Positions 1 through 5,240 of a stretch of 5,240 bases of DNA are shown piece by piece. Source of the DNA: Gammaproteobacteria bacterium (GTDB lineage: Bacteria; Pseudomonadota; Gammaproteobacteria; Halothiobacillales; Halothiobacillaceae); NCBI GenBank assembly GCA_029335925.2, contig JARJMX020000041.1, positions 1 through 5,240 of the forward strand, written 5' to 3'. Both the position numbers and the translations under genes were made by a program. The notes beneath the pieces were generated by a model that was given only the letters and a program-made list of their open reading frames with translations, was not told where the DNA came from and did no database searches. Position 1 is the first letter of the stretch. Each line of letters opens with the position of its first letter.

Positions 1-104
1 GGGCGCACCGGGGTCTTGATCGGGGCGTGGGCGCGGGCGCAGTCCCGGGGAGCGCCTCTGAAAGACCATCCAGCTCTAAGGCTGGCGGATCAAGGCAGGA
101 TGCG

Positions 105-115
105 TACAATACAAT
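105..115 (+). promoter_or_regulatory. Possible -10 element of the ilvIHC promoter
   Basis: TACAATACAAT contains two overlapping TACAAT hexamers (105-110 and 110-115), each matching the sigma-70 consensus TATAAT at five of six positions, in an otherwise GC-rich stretch. No convincing -35 hexamer lies 16-18 bases upstream, so the promoter would be weak, or activator-dependent as ilvIH is in E. coli through Lrp. Initiation here would give a 5' leader of about 140 bases before the ilvI start. Confidence 0.3.
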
Positions 116-193
116 CTCTTTCGCATCCGAATTGTGCGCGGCTTCTCTCACGGTGGGCGGTGGGGTCCGGTCATAGGCTTCTCCTCGTGGGGA

Positions 194-221
194 ACGCTGC
201 GCATCCCAGCGTCGCTTGGGA
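194..221 (+). promoter_or_regulatory. Two mutually exclusive hairpins in the ilvI leader
   Basis: ACGCTG (194-199) pairs perfectly with CAGCGT (207-212) around a 7-base loop. TCCCAG (204-209) pairs with TTGGGA (216-221), including one G-U pair, around a 6-base loop. The two cannot form together because they share 204-212. The second is followed by GTGTTGTT, which is not a proper U-tract, so neither is a convincing intrinsic terminator. They lie about 30 bases upstream of the ilvI ribosome-binding site and immediately after a CTT CTC CTC GTG (Leu-Leu-Leu-Val) codon run in one open frame. A regulatory role is inference, and chance pairing in GC-rich DNA is possible. Confidence 0.25.
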
Positions 222-248
222 CGGTGTTGTTCGAGTCCGCGTTTACTT

Positions 249-254
249 GGGGAG
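249..254 (+). promoter_or_regulatory. Ribosome-binding site fixing the ilvI GTG start
   Basis: GGGGAG ends nine bases before the GTG at 264. No comparable Shine-Dalgarno sequence precedes the in-frame TTG at 216, and the 16 residues an upstream start would add do not resemble the family's N-terminus, which normally begins close to the (E)LSGAEI motif. This decides the start in favour of GTG 264. Confidence 0.75.
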
Positions 255-263
255 TCACCATTC

Positions 264-1967
264 GTGGAGTTGTTGTCTGGCGCAGAGATCTTTGTTCGCT
301 GCCTGCAGGAAGAGGGCGTCGATGTCATCTTCGGTTATCCTGGCGGTGCGGTATTGCACATCTATGACGCCTTGTTCCAGCAGGAGCAGATCAAGCATGT
401 GCTGGTGCGCCACGAGCAGGGGGCCACCCACATGGCCGATGGCTATGCGCGTGCCACCGGTCGCCCGGGCGTGGTGCTGGTCACCTCGGGCCCGGGGGCG
501 ACCAATGCCGTCACTGGCATTGCCACGGCGAATATGGACTCCATCCCCATGGTCGTCTTTACTGGCCAGGTGCCGACTCACCTGATCGGCAATGATGCCT
601 TTCAGGAGGTCGACAACGTCGGTATCACCCGTCCGTGTGTGAAACACAATTTCTTGGTCAAGGATGTGCGCGAGCTGGCCGTGACTATCAAGAAGGCCTT
701 CTACATCGCCACCACCGGCCGCCCGGGGCCGGTGCTGGTCGATCTTCCCAAGGATGTGACCGATCCGAAGGTCAAGATTCCCTTTGAATACCCGAAGTCC
801 ATTTCCCTGCGATCCTACAACCCCACGGTGAAGGGGCATGCCGGTCAGATCAAAAAGGCGGTGGACCTGATCCTGTCGGCCAAGCGGCCGATGATCTACA
901 CCGGTGGTGGGGTGGTGCTGGGCCGTGCATCGGAGCAGCTCACCGCCTTTGCCCGTAAACTGAACTACCCGATCACCAACACCCTGATGGGTCTGGGCGC
1001 CTATCCAGCCTCAGATCGCCAGTTCGTCGGCATGCTTGGTATGCATGGCACCTACGAGGCGAACATGGCCATGCATCATTGCGACGTGCTGATCGCCATC
1101 GGTGCGCGCTTCGATGACCGCGTGACCGGTAACCTTGCCAAGTTCTGTCCAACCGCGAAGATCGTCCATGTGGACGTCGATCCCGCCTCGATCTCCAAGA
1201 ACGTCAAGGTGGATGTGCCCATCGTCGGTCAGGTGGGCCATGTGCTCAACGAGATGATTCGTATGCTCGAGCATGAAGGCCGCACGCCGGATCAGGAGGC
1301 GCTGGCCGCCTGGTGGGCGCAGATCGAGGAATGGCGCGGCCTCAACTGCATGAAATACCAGTGGAGCGATGAGGTCATCAAGCCGCAGTATGTGATCGAA
1401 AAACTCTGGGAAGTGACCGGAGGTGATGCTTACGTCACCTCCGACGTGGGCCAGCACCAGATGTGGGCCGCGCAGTATTACAAGTTCGACAAACCCAACC
1501 GCTGGATCAACTCCGGCGGGCTCGGTACCATGGGCTTCGGCCTGCCCGCAGCGCTCGGGGTGAAGATGGCCTTCCCCGAGGCCGAGGTCGTCTGCGTGAC
1601 CGGCGAGGGCAGCATCCAGATGAACATCCAGGAGCTCTCCACCGCCCTGCAGTACCACCTTCCGGTCAAGGTCATCAACCTCAACAACCGCTATCTCGGT
1701 ATGGTCCGCCAATGGCAGGAGTTCTTCTACTCCGGTCGCTATGCAATGAGCTACATGGAAGCCCTGCCGGACTTCGTCAAGCTCGCCGAGGCCTACGGTC
1801 ACGTGGGGATGCTGATCGACAAGCCGGCGGACGTCGAGGGTGCCCTGCGCGAGGCCTTCAAGCTGAAGGACCGCTTGGTATTCATGGACTTCCGCACCGA
1901 TCCGAGCGAGAACGTTTACCCCATGGTCCCGGCTGGCGCCGGCCTTAACGAAATGATCCTGGTGTAA
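264..1967 (+). CDS. ilvI: Acetohydroxyacid synthase (acetolactate synthase) large, catalytic subunit
   Basis: Thiamine-diphosphate (ThDP) enzyme that condenses two pyruvates to 2-acetolactate (valine/leucine route), or pyruvate with 2-oxobutyrate to 2-aceto-2-hydroxybutyrate (isoleucine route). It is cytosolic and works with the IlvH subunit encoded next door. From the GTG start the protein has 567 residues, the usual family length. The N-terminal ThDP (PYR) domain carries [14 protein letters not shown] and the catalytic glutamate E51 in [15 protein letters not shown]. The central FAD-binding domain includes [10 protein letters not shown] (280-289). The C-terminal ThDP (PP) domain has [13 protein letters not shown] (418-430) and the metal/ThDP motif G447-E-G-S ending in N474-N475. 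The motif reads GEGS where E. coli has GDGS; I recall the Glu form in Pseudomonas and betaproteobacterial homologues, so the enzyme is probably active. The stop lies three bases before ilvH. Equally nameable ilvB; identity is very secure. Confidence 0.97.
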   Translation: MELLSGAEIFVRCLQEEGVDVIFGYPGGAVLHIYDALFQQEQIKHVLVRHEQGATHMADGYARATGRPGVVLVTSGPGATNAVTGIATANMDSIPMVVFTGQVPTHLIGNDAFQEVDNVGITRPCVKHNFLVKDVRELAVTIKKAFYIATTGRPGPVLVDLPKDVTDPKVKIPFEYPKSISLRSYNPTVKGHAGQIKKAVDLILSAKRPMIYTGGGVVLGRASEQLTAFARKLNYPITNTLMGLGAYPASDRQFVGMLGMHGTYEANMAMHHCDVLIAIGARFDDRVTGNLAKFCPTAKIVHVDVDPASISKNVKVDVPIVGQVGHVLNEMIRMLEHEGRTPDQEALAAWWAQIEEWRGLNCMKYQWSDEVIKPQYVIEKLWEVTGGDAYVTSDVGQHQMWAAQYYKFDKPNRWINSGGLGTMGFGLPAALGVKMAFPEAEVVCVTGEGSIQMNIQELSTALQYHLPVKVINLNNRYLGMVRQWQEFFYSGRYAMSYMEALPDFVKLAEAYGHVGMLIDKPADVEGALREAFKLKDRLVFMDFRTDPSENVYPMVPAGAGLNEMILV

Positions 1968-1970
1968 GTC

Positions 1971-2462
1971 ATGCGTCACATCATCTCGCTTCTGATGGAA
2001 AACGAGGCCGGGGCGCTTTCGCGCGTGGCGGGCCTGTTCTCTGCGCGCGGTTACAACATCGAGTCGCTCACCGTCGCGCCGACCAACGATCCGACCCTCT
2101 CGCGCATGACCATCGTCACCCATGGCGACGACCAGATCATCGAACAGATCATCAAGCAGCTGAACAAGCTCATCGACGTGGTCAAAGTGCAGGACATTCA
2201 GGAAACCCCGCACATTGAGCGCGAGCTCATGCTGATCAAGTTCCAGGCCGTCGGGCCCCAGCGTGAGGAGGTGTTCCGTCTGACCGAGATCTTCCGCGGC
2301 CAGATCGTCGACGTGACCGATTCCACCTACGTGGTGCAGCTCACCGGCCCTGGCAGCCGCCTAGACGCCTTCATCGAGGCGGTCGGGACCATCCCGATCA
2401 TCGAGATGGCCCGTTCGGGCGCGTTGGGCCTGTCCCGTGGCGCACGCGGCATGCACGTTTGA
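1971..2462 (+). CDS. ilvH: Acetohydroxyacid synthase small, regulatory subunit
   Basis: Regulatory partner of the IlvI catalytic subunit; it raises activity and confers feedback inhibition by valine. The 163-residue length matches E. coli IlvH. An N-terminal ACT domain (about residues 3-77) opens with RHIISLLMENEAGALSRVAG and continues with ARGYNIESLTVAPTNDPTLSRMT. Positions N11, G14 and N29, where changes relieve valine inhibition in E. coli IlvH, are all conserved, so valine sensitivity is expected. The C-terminal domain carries ERELMLIKFQA, TEIFRGQIVDVTDSTYVVQL and a closing MARSGALGLSRG. The ATG lies three bases after the ilvI stop with no good Shine-Dalgarno sequence, which points to translational coupling and so to balanced subunit amounts. 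The synonym ilvN is used in some genomes. Confidence 0.96.
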   Translation: MRHIISLLMENEAGALSRVAGLFSARGYNIESLTVAPTNDPTLSRMTIVTHGDDQIIEQIIKQLNKLIDVVKVQDIQETPHIERELMLIKFQAVGPQREEVFRLTEIFRGQIVDVTDSTYVVQLTGPGSRLDAFIEAVGTIPIIEMARSGALGLSRGARGMHV

Positions 2463-3569
<1,107 letters not shown>

Positions 3570-3590
3570 TTCCCGCAGGAGGTGTCCTTC

Positions 3591-3615
3591 AGGCCGCCAG
3601 TGTGCGGCCTTTTTT
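3591..3615 (+). terminator. Intrinsic (Rho-independent) terminator after ilvC
   Basis: AGGCCGC (3591-3597) pairs perfectly with GCGGCCT (3604-3610) around the 6-base loop CAGTGT, followed at once by a six-T run (3610-3615, the first T also closing the stem). It starts 22 bases after the ilvC stop. This is a textbook terminator and implies that ilvI-ilvH-ilvC forms a transcription unit that ends here, with pssA needing its own promoter or partial read-through. Confidence 0.88.
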
Positions 3616-3681
3616 GTGGCCGAGTGATGGATCAGGACTTAAACTCACCCATCTACCCATACCTATCCCGTAAAGCACCGT

Positions 3682-4440
3682 ATGGATTCCAACCCTGACA
3701 TGGTCCACGACCCCCTTGAGCGCCCACGCGGCAAGGCCATCTACCTTTTGCCCAACCTGATCACCACAGCGGCGCTGTTCTCCGGTTTCTACGCTATCAT
3801 CGCTGCGACCCACGGCAAGTTTGGGCAGGCGGCCATGGCCGTCTTCCTAGCCATGGTGTTCGACGGGCTGGATGGGCGCGTGGCGCGTCTTACTCACACC
3901 CAGAGCGCTTTCGGTGTGCAGTACGACAGCCTCTCGGATGTGATCGCCTTTGGTGTTGCCCCGGCGGTGGTGGTCTACCTGTGGGCGCTCTCGGGGATCG
4001 AGGGGCGCTGGGGCTGGTTGGGGGCCTTTGTTTATGTCGCCGGAGCGGCTCTGCGCCTGGCACGCTTTAATGTGCAGGTCGATACTGCCGACAAGAATGT
4101 CTTCATCGGTTTGGCCAGCCCGGCGGCGGCAGCCTTAGTGATGGGCATGGTCTGGGTAGGAGTCGAGAACGCCTGGAATGTATCCAATCAGGCGGGCTGG
4201 GTCTGGCTTGTGACTGTGGGGGCGGGACTCTTAATGGTCAGCAGCCTCCCGTATGCCAGCTTCAAAGGGGTTAATCCGCGATGGCGGGTATCTTATTTGA
4301 GCGTACCGCTCATACTCGTCGTATTCGCCCTGGCCATGCGCGATTTTGCCCTCACTTTGTGGGGCATCGCCCTCGCTTACGCCTTGTCCGCGCCTGCTTA
4401 TGTGTTGGCGCGCCGCGTGAAGCGCCTGTCCCGCCCTTGA
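3682..4440 (+). CDS. pssA: CDP-diacylglycerol--serine O-phosphatidyltransferase (phosphatidylserine synthase, membrane type)
   Basis: Transfers phosphatidyl from CDP-diacylglycerol to L-serine, giving phosphatidylserine, the precursor of phosphatidylethanolamine; it is an inner-membrane enzyme. The 252-residue protein carries the CDP-alcohol phosphotransferase signature D64-G-x2-A68-R69-x8-G78-x3-D82-x3-D86, preceded by the further acidic residue D61. Also present are LRLARFN (124-130), GLASPAAA (143-150) and YASFKGVNP (191-199), patterns typical of the integral-membrane PssA, unlike the PLD-type enzyme of E. coli. Hydrophobic segments lie near residues 20-43, 46-60, 87-105, 110-128, 142-161, 173-190, 205-219 and 223-243. 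The N-terminus (1-19) is polar and cytosolic-like. There is no strong Shine-Dalgarno sequence before ATG 3682; the ATG at 3700 (residue 7) is an alternative start. pssA next to ilvC is recurrent in Proteobacteria, although no metabolic link is obvious. Phosphatidylglycerophosphate synthase is less likely given these motifs. Confidence 0.92.
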   Translation: MDSNPDMVHDPLERPRGKAIYLLPNLITTAALFSGFYAIIAATHGKFGQAAMAVFLAMVFDGLDGRVARLTHTQSAFGVQYDSLSDVIAFGVAPAVVVYLWALSGIEGRWGWLGAFVYVAGAALRLARFNVQVDTADKNVFIGLASPAAAALVMGMVWVGVENAWNVSNQAGWVWLVTVGAGLLMVSSLPYASFKGVNPRWRVSYLSVPLILVVFALAMRDFALTLWGIALAYALSAPAYVLARRVKRLSRP

Positions 4441-4466
4441 AGTCGGTCCAGGCTTGCCTTTATATT
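4437..4466 (+). promoter_or_regulatory. Possible promoter of the leuA leader
   Basis: TTGAAG (4437-4442, four of six to TTGACA) is separated by 18 bases from TATATT (4461-4466, five of six to TATAAT). The -35 overlaps the last codons of pssA. Transcription would start near 4473, at or next to the ATG of the leader ORF at 4474, which has no Shine-Dalgarno sequence. Both facts would suit a leaderless leader peptide. This is consensus matching by eye, and read-through from pssA is an alternative. Confidence 0.35.
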
Positions 4467-4473
4467 CAAAAAC

Positions 4474-4557
4474 ATGAACGGTCATATCCGCCATGTCTCT
4501 GTCCTGCGCTCCCAGGTCTCTTTAAGCCTGCGACTGCTGCCGCGCTGCGGCAAGTAA
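4474..4557 (+). CDS. Putative leucine leader peptide (attenuator ORF) upstream of leuA
   Basis: A 27-codon ORF starting at ATG 4474 and ending at TAA 4555-4557, in the gap between pssA and leuA. Its tail reads [11 protein letters not shown]: five of its 27 residues are leucine, four of them within residues 17-22 (TTA, CTG, CTG, CTG). A Leu-rich short peptide ahead of the first gene of leucine synthesis is the arrangement of leader peptides that sense charged leucyl-tRNA by ribosome stalling, as in E. coli leuL, although the sequence is not close to E. coli LeuL. A hairpin TGCCGC-GCT-GCGGCA (4538-4552) begins within the last Leu codon. There is no Shine-Dalgarno sequence, so translation would be leaderless or weak. 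The role is inferred from position and codon content, and the peptide is too short for coding statistics. Confidence 0.55.
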   Translation: MNGHIRHVSVLRSQVSLSLRLLPRCGK

Positions 4558-4663
4558 ATCTCTACGCCTGGCGAGGCTTAATACGCACCTACCGAATTCA
4601 GAATCTCCCGCCCCAAGGCTCGGCGCATCCTTGGTATGTTGTGCAAGCAAACAAGCCTGGGGC
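4522..4663 (+). promoter_or_regulatory. Candidate leuA attenuator RNA with alternative pairings
   Basis: The Leu-codon segment TTAAGCCT (4522-4529) is perfectly complementary to AGGCTTAA (4574-4581), enclosing the hairpin at 4538-4552. AGGCTT (4574-4579) can instead pair with AAGCCT (4653-4658). GCCCCAAGGC (4610-4619) can pair with GCCTGGGGC (4655-4663), in competition with that. CCAAGG (4613-4618) can also pair with CCTTGG (4629-4634). A ribosome stalled on the Leu codons would cover 4522-4529 and release 4574-4581 for the downstream pairing. This resembles attenuation logic, but no T-tract follows any stem, so ordinary intrinsic termination is not evident. Control could be Rho-dependent or translational. 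All pairings were found by eye. Confidence 0.4.
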
Positions 4664-4687
4664 TGTGAAATCGTAGGAATTAAATTC

Positions 4688-5240
4688 ATGAGTCACAACA
4701 AGCTCATCATTTTCGATACCACCTTGCGCGATGGCGAGCAGAGCCCGGGTGCCTCCATGACCCGTGATGAGAAGCTCCGCATAGCCCGTGCGCTTGAGCG
4801 CATGCGGGTGGATGTGATCGAGGCCGGCTTCGCTGCGGCAAGTCCTGGGGATTTTGAGGCGATCAAGGCGATTGCCGAGACGATCAAGGATTCCACGGTA
4901 TGTTCGCTGGCAAGGGCAAACGAAAAGGATATCCGCGCTGCGGGGGAGGCCATCCGCCCGGCGGCACGCGGGCGCATCCATACCTTTATTGCTACAAGCC
5001 CCATCCACATGGAGAAGAAGCTGCGCATGCGTCCGGACCAGGTGGTCGAGGCAGCAGTGCGTGCGGTGAAGCTTGCGCGTGAATACACCGATGATGTTGA
5101 GTTCTCCGCTGAGGACGCCGAGCGTTCGGAGATGGACTTTCTGGTACGTATCTTCGACGCCGTGATCCAGGCCGGGGCGAGGACCATCAACGTCCCGGAT
5201 ACCGTCGGTTATGCCGTACCGGACCAGTGGGCTGAGCGTT
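4688..5240 (+). CDS. leuA: 2-isopropylmalate synthase, N-terminal part (runs off window)
   Basis: First committed step of leucine synthesis: condenses acetyl-CoA with 2-oxoisovalerate (3-methyl-2-oxobutanoate) to 2-isopropylmalate in the cytosol. 184 residues are visible, the start of the catalytic TIM-barrel. The HMGL/IPMS signature F9[13 protein letters not shown]22 includes R14 and the metal ligand D15. Family motifs [16 protein letters not shown] (44-59), [17 protein letters not shown] (98-114), [16 protein letters not shown] (137-152) and [12 protein letters not shown] (167-178) are present. The metal-binding HxH motif and the C-terminal leucine-feedback domain would lie beyond the edge. 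The start is supported by AGGA (4675-4678), nine bases before ATG 4688, and by the usual N-terminus. The upstream gap holds a probable leucine-sensing leader. Homocitrate synthase and citramalate synthase share the barrel, but the motifs and the ilv context favour LeuA. Confidence 0.95.
   Translation, partial: MSHNKLIIFDTTLRDGEQSPGASMTRDEKLRIARALERMRVDVIEAGFAAASPGDFEAIKAIAETIKDSTVCSLARANEKDIRAAGEAIRPAARGRIHTFIATSPIHMEKKLRMRPDQVVEAAVRAVKLAREYTDDVEFSAEDAERSEMDFLVRIFDAVIQAGARTINVPDTVGYAVPDQWAER

Larger units (their letters stand above)
1..263. other. Upstream region of ilvI, no recognisable gene
   Basis: No frame here gives a protein I recognise. One + frame stays open from the left edge to a TAG at 172-174 and could be the tail of an upstream gene, but its sequence (Gly/Ser/Ala-rich) resembles no family I know. 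Another + frame is open from the edge to 585, well inside ilvI, and is most likely a GC-driven shadow. The stretch has a 5-bp hairpin CCAGC/GCTGG (70-74 with 81-85), a possible -10 element at 105-115, an 8-base direct repeat GGCTTCTC (140-147 and 176-183), and two overlapping hairpins at 194-212 and 204-221. I read most of 115-263 as the 5' leader of the ilv transcript, which is inference. Confidence 0.5.

Noticed and set aside
216..263. A longer ilvI reading from TTG 216
   Set aside because: The added residues do not match the family N-terminus and there is no Shine-Dalgarno sequence, whereas GTG 264 has GGGGAG at nine bases.
16..585. A 189-codon + frame from TTG 16 overlapping the start of ilvI
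   Set aside because: Two thirds of it is out of frame with the securely identified ilvI, no homology is recognisable, and it has a TTG start without a ribosome-binding site. Only its leader portion is discussed as a possible regulatory element.
1011..2213. A 400-codon antisense frame across ilvI and ilvH
   Set aside because: It lies entirely opposite two conserved genes. Its His/Asp/Val-rich composition is typical of the antisense of GC-rich genes, and no domain is recognisable.
3577..3584. AGGAGGTG, a perfect Shine-Dalgarno-like sequence after the ilvC stop
   Set aside because: No ATG, GTG or TTG follows at a usable distance, and the terminator begins seven bases later. Probably chance or a remnant.
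3627..3698. A 23-codon ORF (ATG 3627 to TGA 3698) overlapping the pssA start
   Set aside because: It has no ribosome-binding site at proper spacing and no notable composition or recognisable similarity. It ends next to the alternative pssA ATG at 3700, but that alone is weak evidence.
4610..4663. The GCCCCAAGGC/GCCTGGGGC stem as an intrinsic terminator of leuA attenuation
   Set aside because: The sequence after the stem (TGTGAAATCG) has no T-tract and the loop is long, so it does not meet intrinsic terminator criteria. It is kept only as a possible alternative pairing.
4281..4676. A 131-codon + frame spanning the end of pssA and the pssA-leuA gap
   Set aside because: It overlaps the last 160 bases of pssA in another frame, has no recognisable domain, and crosses the leader ORF and its pairings.

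Overview
This window is a branched-chain amino acid biosynthesis locus from a bacterium with a GC-rich genome. The genes, all on the + strand, are ilvI/ilvB (acetohydroxyacid synthase large subunit), ilvH/ilvN (its regulatory subunit), ilvC (ketol-acid reductoisomerase), pssA (phosphatidylserine synthase) and the first third of leuA (2-isopropylmalate synthase), which runs off the right edge. Protein sequences and gene order suggest a proteobacterium. The order ilvI-ilvH-ilvC-pssA-leuA with no psd gene before pssA fits a gammaproteobacterium (for example the purple-sulfur or chemolithotroph lineages) slightly better than a betaproteobacterium. That placement is inference from recalled synteny, not from a search.

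Layout. Positions 1-263 hold no recognisable gene. They contain a possible -10 element (TACAATACAAT, 105-115), a run of Leu/Val codons in one open frame, and two mutually exclusive small hairpins just before the ribosome-binding site of ilvI. ilvI (GTG start at 264) and ilvH are 3 bases apart and probably translationally coupled. A 90-base gap with a short GC hairpin and a C-rich stretch precedes ilvC. A clear intrinsic terminator (3591-3615) follows ilvC and closes the ilvIHC unit. pssA follows. The 247-base gap between pssA and leuA holds a likely transcription-attenuation leader: a 27-codon ORF (4474-4557) with Leu codons concentrated near its end, followed by competing RNA pairings.

Working together: IlvI/IlvH condense pyruvate (or pyruvate plus 2-oxobutyrate) to acetohydroxy acids. 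IlvC isomerises and reduces these toward valine, leucine and isoleucine. LeuA takes 2-oxoisovalerate into the leucine branch. PssA belongs to membrane lipid synthesis and is a metabolic outsider.

The core genes are ordinary and intact, with catalytic residues in place. I see no mobile element, CRISPR array, RNA gene or new defence-type system. The parts most worth a second look are the non-coding leaders, above all the putative leucine leader peptide upstream of leuA, which has no obvious U-tract terminator and may be translated from a leaderless start.
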